Assembly: GCA_010672965.1 (NCBI GenBank)
Contig: JAAHFN010000021.1
Span: forward strand, 1,787 to 65,786
Direction: 5' to 3'
DNA length: 64,000 nucleotides
Source of the DNA: Oscillatoria sp. SIO1A7
GTDB taxonomy: Bacteria > Cyanobacteriota > Cyanobacteriia > Cyanobacteriales > Laspinemataceae
Positions 6,291 to 13,901 of the stretch are shown piece after piece. Every line of letters begins with the position of its first letter. Within the stretch, counting starts at the first letter, position 1. The notes under the pieces are model-generated. The model did not search any database, was not told where the DNA came from, and was given only the letters and a program-made list of their open reading frames with translations. The position numbers and the translations under genes are program-made.

Positions 6291-7016
6291 TTACCAGGCA
6301 TGCTCGCTACCGTCCCAGTTGAGAAAACGACCGGCGTCCGTTTCAGTTAGGTTTTCAACCACATTAAGAATTCCCGCTACCGACTCCTCGGGAGTTAGCT
6401 TCGCTCGGGAACCGCCCATGTCCGTTTGCACCCAGCCGGGATTGACAACAATACTGACGATTCCTTTGGGCAGAACGTCAAAAGCCAAACAGCGCATCAG
6501 CATATTGAGGGCAGTTTTGCTGGCACAGTAGCTGTAATTGCCGCCGCTACTTTTTTTAGTTAAGGAGCCGAGCCAAGAAGAAATGCTGACTATGCGGGGA
6601 GAGCTGCTGCCTTCGAGCAAGTCGATAAAGCGCTGGGCAATCATCAAAGGAGCGATCGCATTGACATTGAACATAGATAAAATGCGATCGCTCTCCAATT
6701 GACCCAACCTTAAATGTGCCGCCGAACCGCCAGCATCGGCGCTCATAGAATTAATCCCCGCATTATTAATCAGCAGATCCAGAACTTCTGTCTTTTCTCT
6801 AATTTGCTGCCAAGATGCTTCCAGGGCATCGGCATCGGTAACGTCCAGAGCAACTAGCTCCAGTTGCTCTGGGTATTCTGCCAACAGAGATTGGACTTGC
6901 TCTGCCTTCTCCGGCCGCCGCACCCCAGCAAACACGCGATCGCCCCTTTCCAGGCATTGCTTGACAAAAGCCAATCCCAATCCCCGTCCCGCTCCAGTAA
7001 TAAATACCCGACCCAT
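6291..7016 (-). CDS. short-chain dehydrogenase/reductase
   Basis: A 241-aa classical SDR with a Rossmann fold. It shows the nucleotide-binding TGAGRGLG near residue 7, the NNAG motif (LLINNAGIN), the catalytic Ser in SISSWLGS, and YxxxK as YCASK. The first-helix environment VRRPEKAEQ suggests NADP(H). The substrate is unknown. I chose ATG at 7016 because AAGGAGA lies eight bases upstream; the frame extends 29 codons further but enters a CCCTATG/CCCAATG repeat array. It is monocistronic between repeat-rich spacers. Confidence 0.88.
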   Translation of the reverse strand: MGRVFITGAGRGLGLAFVKQCLERGDRVFAGVRRPEKAEQVQSLLAEYPEQLELVALDVTDADALEASWQQIREKTEVLDLLINNAGINSMSADAGGSAAHLRLGQLESDRILSMFNVNAIAPLMIAQRFIDLLEGSSSPRIVSISSWLGSLTKKSSGGNYSYCASKTALNMLMRCLAFDVLPKGIVSIVVNPGWVQTDMGGSRAKLTPEESVAGILNVVENLTETDAGRFLNWDGSEHAW

Positions 7017-7518
7017 TCTCAAATCTCCTTGCAACTCCATTGAATTAGTCGAGAGCTTAACACAGACTATAGGCTGGGGCATTGGGCATAGGGCATAGGG
7101 CATTGGGCATTGGGCAAAAAAGCGATCGGCTTTCAGCTCTCAGCTCTCAGCTCGGGAGCATTTCAAAATTGAAATGCTCCCGCCCTCCGGGCCGATCTAT
7201 GTGTGTAAGAGACCCACCCCTAACCCCTCCGAGGAGGGGTTAGGGGTGGGTTGAAAGTCGAATAAAGCGCATTAAGGAAGGGCTAGGAGCCCCATAAAAT
7301 TTACGACTCAAATACTACTGCTGTATTACAAAAGTGAAATGCTCCCGTCAGCTCTGAGCAGTCAGCTTATTCAGGACTTACGCATTGCCCCTGTATCTGG
7401 TAGGGCAAATGGTGAAATCGCCCCTACATTTAGGGTTGCATCTCTACAATTTGCGTAAGTCCTAATATCAATACTTTCGCCAAAACCAATACCAACGCCT
7501 ATTTCCCTGTCCGGGTTG
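7017..7518. repeat. repeat-filled spacer: family-3 ends, ACCCACCCC palindrome, AGGACTTACGC element
   Basis: Contains CCCAATG-type heptamers (7080-7115), a collapsed family-3 element of two abutting ends (7154-7181) with a further right end at 7328-7345, a 19-bp-arm palindrome ACCCACCCCTAACCCCTCC (7211-7250), and an element with AGGACTTACGCA ends (7373-7463). No gene is visible. Confidence 0.75.
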
Positions 7519-7881
7519 CGATCGCCATGCCATTTGCCAGCGAGATGGGGGCGCGATCGCTGCTTGCTGCTGGCTATTTCAAAATAGTTTATTTTCCGGT
7601 TTTACTGCAATATATATGGGCGCACATTTTCCCACAATAACATCCTAAACCAAGCGGCTAAGTTTGTCAAGGGTTAATCGAAAAAAATCTAGATTAATTT
7701 TTATTTCTTGTCTCTCGGCAAATCTCCTCTTATTGCCGATACTCCCCACAGTCCTCACAGTCCCCGCAGTTCCTACAGTTCCCCACCCTCCCCACCCTTC
7801 CCACAGTTTTGACTAAGGCAATCGGGCCTCTTGAAAAATAGAGCATTTACAAAAAAGTTCTAAAAAAGTTTTGAAAAGGGG

Positions 7882-7909
7882 TTGACAATTTAAAAAATGA
7901 TGCTATAGT
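7882..7909 (+). promoter_or_regulatory. strong sigma70-type promoter with extended -10
   Basis: TTGACA (7882-7887), a 16-bp spacer, then TGC-TATAGT (7901-7909), an extended -10. It lies about 68 bp before the ORF at 7977 and is perfectly kept in the duplicate at 47872-47899. Confidence 0.75.
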
Positions 7910-7976
7910 AAAAATGTGCTAGAAAAAGCAAGACAAAATACGTCCCCCTATCTAACCAAAAATTGGGATTAAGTAG

Positions 7977-8204
7977 ATGAGCGAATACCAACGGTCCTTA
8001 GATGACCTGAAGATTAATACTTATAGAGATCCGCGCGATCGCAAACGGTCTTGTACGCGCCATGAGGCTTTCGTCCTGGGCTGTACGTACAAAAACACCG
8101 AAAGGCGAAGCGATCGCATTCTGCAGGATTGCCCCCTGACTCTGGATCAATGCCAGAGAGCGGTGGAAGGATTAATTGAAATCAATATGCTCATATCTCC
8201 CTAG
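7977..8204 (+). CDS. small conserved hypothetical protein, copy A
   Basis: A 75-aa protein (MSEYQRSLDDLKINTYRDPR..., ...CTRHEAFVLGCTYKNTERRS, ...DQCQRAVEGLIEINML). I do not recognise it. It is highly charged, has four Cys, and has no membrane helix or signal peptide. A near-identical second copy starts at 47967, where a net +4-bp difference near the 3' end shifts the frame, which suggests that copy A is the intact form. The ATG has only a weak upstream GGATTAAG, but the promoter at 7882 is strong. Selection on the first 45 codons is suggested by their near-identity between the copies, although the flanking DNA is equally conserved. Confidence 0.6.
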   Translation: MSEYQRSLDDLKINTYRDPRDRKRSCTRHEAFVLGCTYKNTERRSDRILQDCPLTLDQCQRAVEGLIEINMLISP

Positions 8205-8364
8205 TCCCTAGGCTCTTTGGGGACAGGCATCTCGCTTATCCCCAGGGCTTTATTTGAATGTAAAAGAGACTTTACCGACGGTTTTTTTGAGTGAGAACAC
8301 TCTCCGGTGTCCCCGCAGGACAGGCGTATTGCCTATCCTGCGGCCGGGACGCCTATCTTATGCC

Positions 8365-8623
8365 ATGAATAAGGGTGTAGGGTGTAGGGTGTAGGGTGTA
8401 GGAGAAGAAAGATGAGGGAGGGTAGAGACTGTGGGTAGTGCGATGAATAAGGGTGTAGGGTGTAGGGTGTAGGAGAAGAAAGATGAGGGAGGGTAGAATG
8501 AATAAGGGTGTAGGGTGTAGGGTGTAGGGTGTAGGAGAAGAAAGATGAGGGAGGGTAGAGACTGTGGGTAGTGCGATGAATAAGGGTGTAGGGTGTAGGG
8601 TGTAGGAGAAGAAAGATGAGGGA
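8365..8623. repeat. higher-order tandem repeat built on GTGTAGG heptamers
   Basis: Four units begin with ATGAATAAGGGTGTAGGG at 8365, 8443, 8498 and 8576. Their lengths alternate 78, 55, 78 and about 48 bp, so two units form a 133-bp super-repeat that is itself repeated. Each contains GAGAAGAAAGATGAGGGAGG. Confidence 0.85.
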
Positions 8624-8801
8624 TGGAACGCTACCAGGAGGAAAAAGAAATGCGTTTTATGAGTTTAGATCGAATCCGCGTAGTTGTTCCATTACATTGG
8701 ACATCGAAGATTCCGTAGGACGGGCTTCCGAGAGTCCGAAGAGCCAGGTAGGGCAGGCGTCCCGCCCGTCCTACGCAGGACTTGACTTTTTTTAGGGCGA
8801 T

Positions 8802-8951
8802 TATAGCGTTTCTCAAATTGATGCGAGGTTATCTGGGGCGAAGCATCCCACTACGGGGGTTGTATTTCTACGGCCGAGACTGTCTTGGGGATGCTGTCGC
8901 CCCTACGCGCCCAACCCGATCGTTCATTACACTTATTTGAGAAAAGCTATA
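8802..8951. mobile_element. family-2 MITE, 150 bp
   Basis: The ends TATAGCGTTTCTCAAATTGA and ..TTATTTGAGAAAAGCTATA are inverted repeats flanked by TA. The inner part (GGGGCGAAGCATCCC, GGGGATGCTGTCGCCCCTAC) is shared with copies at 43241, 43461, 50390 and 56040. It contains no ORF. Confidence 0.8.
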
Positions 8952-8997
8952 AACAGATCTGATATTATTTCTTGTAAATCCCTAAGCACTAAGCTAA

Positions 8998-9133
8998 TAT
9001 CAAATCCGGTTAAACAGTCACAGTATCTGTAGGGGCGGTGCCCCCGTGCCCGCCCCGGCCGCCTCGGTTGGTCTGGGGCGATCGCGGGGGCACCGCCCCT
9101 ACGGGATTTATGGGTCATTAACCGGATTTGATA
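8998..9133. mobile_element. family-1 MITE, 136 bp, TAA target duplication
   Basis: Terminal inverted repeats TATCAAATCCGGTTAA, flanked on each side by TAA (8995-8997 and 9134-9136). The cargo is a GTAGGGGCGGTGCCCCCG hairpin. Confidence 0.82.
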
Positions 9134-9187
9134 TAAAGGCTGAAAGCTGAGAGCTGAAGGCTTTTATTCCCAATTCTCAATTCCAAA

Positions 9188-11521
9188 ATGATTCAATTAA
9201 CCGCAAAAATTGACAAAGTAAAAGTCTATGCCTCTGGGGCAACCATAGTGCGCGCCGCCGAGGTAGAGAGGTTTTTACAATCTTCGCAAGAAGTGGAAAT
9301 CCCCGGATTGCCCCTAGCCCTCGACGATAGCAGCGTGCGAGTGCGGGTAGAAGCAGAAGCGGGGACGGCTGCCTTGGCCACGGATGTCCGCATTGGTCTG
9401 GCGGTTCCTCCCCGCACGGGAAACTTACCCTCTCCTACTGATGAAGAAGTGCGAGCCGCTGCAGCGGAGGTTCGCGGCCTTGAAGATACAATCGCCCTAA
9501 TCAACAACGAAATCAACAGTCTGTATCGGCTCGAAGTTCCCGATCGCCCCGACGGCGAGCGCGGCAAAGCGCCACCCCCTTCCCCCACCAGCACCAGACT
9601 TGCCCTCAATAATTTTAAAGACGAGCAAGTCCGCGTCCGACTCCAGGAACGGCGAGAAACCCAGGAAAAGTTGCGGCAAGCTCGGGAACGTCTTGTTGAC
9701 TTGCAAGAAAAACAGGCTCGGGCTTCTACTGCCAAAGATGCCAGACCTCACGAACTGCGCAAAACTGCTGTTATCCGCTTGAGCTATAACGGCGAAAATT
9801 CTGGCGAGCAAAGCAATAATAAAATCCGGCTCGTCTTAGAATATTTTGTCCCCGGCGCTCGCTGGACGCCAACCTATGTCTGCCGTTTGGATAGCGTTGC
9901 CAATAGTGCGGCGATCGCAGTTCGCGCCTTAATTTGTCAGCAAACCGGCGAAGACTGGTCGGGCGTACAGCTAGAACTCTCCACCGCCTTGCCAATGCAA
10001 AAATGCGAATTGCCGGAGCTAGCCTCTCTGAGAATCGGCCGTCCCCAACCCATACCGCGCAAATCTGGCTGGCGTCGTCCTCCCGCTGGAGCCCAACTTT
10101 TATTTGAAGACTTCGATCGCCAGAAAAAAGCAGCGCTTTCTGCAGCTCGCCAGCCAGAAACTATTAACCAACTCCCCAAAACCCAAGTTGCCCCGCTACC
10201 GGAACCAATCCCCATAGCTCCCGGTGCCGCTGCTGGTGCCTCAGTTACAATAGGAGTTGTTGACGACGGGGTTACAATAGGAGTTGTTGACGATGAGGCC
10301 GAACTAGAGCGTAGAGAGTTAGTAGCAAGTTTTAATTTTGAAGCAGACGAAGAAGAACTAGCTGAAGACACTTTATATAATGAAGTAGATATCGCCAAGT
10401 CTCTGCGATCTAAAGGTTATGCCGAACTGAGGACAGAGGAAAGCCAAAGTTTAGAAAAAGTCACGATGCGATCGGCTGTCCCTCCAGCAGCGCCAATACC
10501 GGGCGGACAAGTCAGAAGAAGAGCAAGAAAGAAAGAAACTTCTGGGTTTGCCGCCTTATCCGCCAAGATGGAAGCGCCTGTGGCTGCGGCTACTGCGGCT
10601 GAAGAAGCAGAGGGACTTGCCTACGGAGACACCGCCCCCGACATCTTCGCTTACGGTCAGATGCAGATGGGAGCGGCATCTGACCCAGACAAGCGGGGCA
10701 AACTATCTCTGGTCGGACAGCAGGAAGCTTATCTAGAAATTCTCAAGCGACAGGAATTAGTAATTCGCTTTAACATTACCGAAGTATTGCAACAAGCAGT
10801 ATCGAAAGCGCGGAATTCCCTGAATCTTGCTCTGCCTCCCGGTGGCATTAACGTCCGCAACGCAGCGGGTTCTTTTGACTATGCCTACAGCGCCGACGGT
10901 CGCATCGACGTTCCCAGCGACGGCCAGTTTCATTCCGTAGCCTTAACTAGCAACAGTACAGAAGTGCAAGTGCGCTATGTAGTAGTTCCCCGGGAAGACA
11001 GCAACGTTTTCCGCATTGCCCAACTGCGCAATCCCTTATCGGCACCGCTACTTTCTGGACCTGCCGATGTCTATGTGGATGGGGAATATATCCTCTCGAC
11101 CAATATCGACACGGTGCCGCCGAAAGCGGAGATGGAATTAGGTCTGGGAGTCGAGCAAGCAATTAAAGTGGCGCGGAATACTTTTTATCAAGAGGCGCGT
11201 TCCGGCGAAACAATTGTTGCTTTTAATGAATTGCGCCATCAAGTCAAAATCGAAATTGCCAATAATTTGCCCCGCAGCTCTCGGATAGAAGTGCGCGATC
11301 GCTTGCCCGTTCCCGAAGAAGGAGCCAAGGTTGACGTACAAATCGATCGCGTTGTCCCCGACTGGGAGAAGTACGAGCAGCAAGAGCGGGGCACTCCTAT
11401 TAAAGGTGGCTATCGCTGGCAAGACATAGAAGTACCAGCCGGGAGCCAGACAACCCTAGAAGTGGATTATACGATTAAAACTTTTGTAGATAGCGAGCTG
11501 ATTGGGGGGAATAGGCGATAG
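9188..11521 (+). CDS. MuiA-like mucoidy inhibitor family protein (DUF4140/DUF4139)
   Basis: A 777-aa protein. Residues 8-110 match the N-terminal DUF4140 module (KVYASGATIVRAAEV). A coiled coil (about 85-175, ERRETQEKLRQARERLVDLQ) follows, then a long DUF4139 beta-rich domain (LVLEYFVPGARWTPTYVCRL; C-terminal KVEIANNLPRSSRIEVRDRL-type strand region, IEVPAGSQTTLEVDYTIKT). The middle (about 290-500) is a Pro/Ala/Glu-rich linker with a tandem 9-residue duplication, VTIGVVDDG/VTIGVVDDE. Family members are of uncertain function; the name comes from a mucoidy phenotype. No signal peptide is visible. It has its own repeat-bounded spacer on both sides. Confidence 0.85.
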   Translation: MIQLTAKIDKVKVYASGATIVRAAEVERFLQSSQEVEIPGLPLALDDSSVRVRVEAEAGTAALATDVRIGLAVPPRTGNLPSPTDEEVRAAAAEVRGLEDTIALINNEINSLYRLEVPDRPDGERGKAPPPSPTSTRLALNNFKDEQVRVRLQERRETQEKLRQARERLVDLQEKQARASTAKDARPHELRKTAVIRLSYNGENSGEQSNNKIRLVLEYFVPGARWTPTYVCRLDSVANSAAIAVRALICQQTGEDWSGVQLELSTALPMQKCELPELASLRIGRPQPIPRKSGWRRPPAGAQLLFEDFDRQKKAALSAARQPETINQLPKTQVAPLPEPIPIAPGAAAGASVTIGVVDDGVTIGVVDDEAELERRELVASFNFEADEEELAEDTLYNEVDIAKSLRSKGYAELRTEESQSLEKVTMRSAVPPAAPIPGGQVRRRARKKETSGFAALSAKMEAPVAAATAAEEAEGLAYGDTAPDIFAYGQMQMGAASDPDKRGKLSLVGQQEAYLEILKRQELVIRFNITEVLQQAVSKARNSLNLALPPGGINVRNAAGSFDYAYSADGRIDVPSDGQFHSVALTSNSTEVQVRYVVVPREDSNVFRIAQLRNPLSAPLLSGPADVYVDGEYILSTNIDTVPPKAEMELGLGVEQAIKVARNTFYQEARSGETIVAFNELRHQVKIEIANNLPRSSRIEVRDRLPVPEEGAKVDVQIDRVVPDWEKYEQQERGTPIKGGYRWQDIEVPAGSQTTLEVDYTIKTFVDSELIGGNRR

Positions 11522-12065
11522 GGAAAGTCGGGGGTGTAGGGTGTAGGGTGTGGGGTGTGGGGTGTGGGAAGGGTGGGGAGATGGGGGAGATGGGGAGACA
11601 AGGGGACAAGGAAACCGGGAGAGGGGGAGACAAGGGGACCGGGGGACAAGGAGACCGGGAGAGGGGGGAGATGGGGGTAAACGGGGACCTGTAAACCGGG
11701 AGAGCCGGGAGAGCCGGGGAAAGTTCCCTTTGTCCCTTTGTCCCTCAGGACTTACGCTTGCCTGTCCATATCTAGTATTTGTAGGGGCAATCCCCCCGTG
11801 GTTGCCCCGATCTATAGCATAGTTGCGTAAGTCCTGTCTCCAATGCGAACATGCCCCATGCCCCACACCCCACACCCCACACCCCACACCCCACATCCCA
11901 CACCCCACACCCCACACCCTACACCCCCTACACCCCACACCCCACACCCTACACCCCACACCCTACACCCCACACCCCACACCCTACCCCCCACACCCTA
12001 CACCCCACACCCTACACCCCACACCCCACATCCCACACCCCACACCCTACACCCTTCCCCATGCA
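11522..12065. repeat. inverted pair of GTGTGGG / CCCCACA heptamer arrays around an AGGACTTACGC element
   Basis: 11530-11580 is G-rich (GGTGTGGGG units), then GGAGA/GACAAGGGGAC-type purine repeats run to about 11730. 11836-12058 is a long C-rich CCCCACACCCTACA array of complementary polarity. Between them lies an 89-bp element with AGGACTTACGC ends (11747-11835). No gene is present. Confidence 0.88.
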
Positions 12066-12170
12066 ATCAGATAGTAAACTATGAATCTATAAACCGTTAG
12101 AATCCAATAAAACTAGCTAGATAATAAAAGCTGAAACCAACCTAGTCGGACTGGATCCAGGGAGTCTGCT

Positions 12171-13571
12171 TTGAGTGAGAATACCAACCCGTCCTCTCCC
12201 CTCGGGACCATTTCGCGGAGAGAACTAAGAGAGCTAGTGCGATCGCAGCTAAAAGCTCTCCTAGAGCAAGGGGACCTAAAAGCAGCTAAAGCAATTTTAG
12301 TGCCGGTACAGCCTGCAGACATCGCCGAAGCAATTGAAGGATTGCCAGAAGCGATGCGAGTAATTATCTTTCGCTTGCTCTCCAAAAACGAAGCGATCGA
12401 CGTTTACGAACATCTCGACACCGGAATTCAGCAGGATCTGCTCCAGCAATTCAAGCAGCAGGAAGTGCTAAACATCGTAGAAAACATGTCGCCGGACGAC
12501 CGGGCTCGTCTTTTTGAAGAATTACCGGCCAAAGTAGTCCGCCGTCTCCGTGCGGAGCTGTCCCCAAGCGAATGGCACTCAACCGCTCTGCTCCTCGGCT
12601 ATGAAGCAGGAAGAGCGGGGCGGATAATGACTCCGGAATATATTTCTCTCAAACAAACCTACACCGTCGCCCAAACTCTAGAAAGAATTCGCGCTCTGGC
12701 CCCAGTAACCGAAATTGTTTATTATCTCTACGTCACTGACAGCGCTCGCCGCTTAACCGGAATTGTCTCCCTGCGAGATTTGGTCATATCTCAGCCAGTG
12801 CAAACAATTCAAGAAATTATGACCACCGATGCGGTCTGGGTTCACACCGATACGGATCGAGAAGAAGTTGCCCGGGTTATCCAGCGCTACGATTTTCTAG
12901 CCGTGCCGGTAGTGGATAGCGAAGAAAGGTTAGTAGGCGTAATCACCGTTGACGACGTTATCGACATCCTCGAACAGGAAACCACCGAAGATATTTATGC
13001 CTTGGGCGGGGTACAATCCGACGGGGACAATAATTACTTTCAGACTAATTTGCTCACCGTTGCTCGTCGGCGAGTTCTCTGGCTCTTAGTCCTGCTCATA
13101 ACCAATACTGTCACCGGCACCATTATCAACTCCCAAAAAGATATATTGGAAAAGGTAGTGGTGCTAGCCGCCTTTATTCCCTTGCTCACCGGCACCGGCG
13201 GCAATGTAGGTGCCCAATCCTCAACGGTGGTAATTCGAGGCTTGAATACCGATGAAATCCGCTTGCTTGGTCCCTTTCAGGTCATTTGGCGAGAAGCCCT
13301 TGCCGGTGCCTTGCTTGGTTTTATCTTGGGAACTATGGCAACGGTCTGGGCTTATTTGCTCCAGGGCAACTTACCCGTAGCCTTAGCGGTAGGCAGCAGT
13401 CTAGTCGCCATATCAATTTTAGCATCGGTTTCTGGTTCTTCTCTTCCTTTTCTATTTCGCTCCTTCGGTTTAGATCCAGCATTAATGTCCGCTCCATTTA
13501 TCACCACCGCTGTAGATGTCTTGGGGGTTTTGATTTACTTCACTCTGGCGCGCAGCATATTAAGTTTGTAG
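12171..13571 (+). CDS. mgtE: magnesium transporter MgtE
   Basis: A 466-aa inner-membrane Mg2+ channel/transporter. Residues 20-130 form the MgtE N-domain (superhelical Mg2+ sensor), about 135-265 hold the paired CBS domains (GRIMTPEYISLK; VPVVDSEERLVGVITVDDVI), and about 290-466 hold five membrane helices with the family signature TGTGGNVGAQSSTVVIRGL. Length is normal for the family. The start is a TTG at 12171 with GGGAG about six bases before it; no ATG gives the full N-domain. Cytoplasmic domains close the pore when Mg2+ is high (family knowledge). It is monocistronic. Confidence 0.95.
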   Translation: MSENTNPSSPLGTISRRELRELVRSQLKALLEQGDLKAAKAILVPVQPADIAEAIEGLPEAMRVIIFRLLSKNEAIDVYEHLDTGIQQDLLQQFKQQEVLNIVENMSPDDRARLFEELPAKVVRRLRAELSPSEWHSTALLLGYEAGRAGRIMTPEYISLKQTYTVAQTLERIRALAPVTEIVYYLYVTDSARRLTGIVSLRDLVISQPVQTIQEIMTTDAVWVHTDTDREEVARVIQRYDFLAVPVVDSEERLVGVITVDDVIDILEQETTEDIYALGGVQSDGDNNYFQTNLLTVARRRVLWLLVLLITNTVTGTIINSQKDILEKVVVLAAFIPLLTGTGGNVGAQSSTVVIRGLNTDEIRLLGPFQVIWREALAGALLGFILGTMATVWAYLLQGNLPVALAVGSSLVAISILASVSGSSLPFLFRSFGLDPALMSAPFITTAVDVLGVLIYFTLARSILSL

Positions 13572-13901
13572 CTAGGGGGTGTAAAATTGGGTTTAGGGTG
13601 TGGGCTGTGGGGTGTGGGGTGTGGGGTGTAGGGTAATTTACCGCAGCTATTTTTCCGGTTTCGGGAGCCGAAAAGCCCCTACGGTTAAAGGGTTTCGGGT
13701 TTCGCCCGGGGTGTGGGTCTCGCGCGGGAAAAGGGTGAAAGCACTACGCATTGAAGTTAGGACAAGTCGATCGGTCGCCATAGCTAATAATCGGCAGGAC
13801 TTTAGCTAACTGCTGAAAGCTGAAAGCTGAAAGCTTACTGCTATCAAGGCAAAAGCGTAAAGGTATTGGGATAATAATGGAAACCCAGGGGGTAAAAAAC
13901 A
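13572..13901. repeat. spacer with GTGTGGG heptamers and a family-8 repeat
   Basis: A short GGTGTGGGG run (13598-13630) is followed by GCACTACGCATTGAAGTTAG...GCTTACTGCTATC (13740-13845), a family-8 copy. GATAATAATGG (13868-13878) could be a -10 region, and GGGGG eight bases before the ATG is the ribosome-binding site of the next gene. Confidence 0.6.

Larger units (their letters stand above)
7519..8296 (+). repeat. copy A of a ~770-bp segmental duplication
   Basis: Runs from GCGATCGCCATGCCATTTGC through a strong promoter and a small ORF to TATTTGAATGTAAA.GAGAC. The same order and near-identical sequence occur at about 47519-48285. Both copies have the same orientation. Confidence 0.85.

Noticed and set aside
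8631-8816. 61-codon minus-strand ORF
   Set aside because: Made of family-1-type cargo (GGACGGGCTTCC..) and a family-2 end.
11823-12100. Three overlapping His/Pro/Thr-rich ORFs
   Set aside because: Translation of the CCCCACA/CCCTACA array in all three frames.
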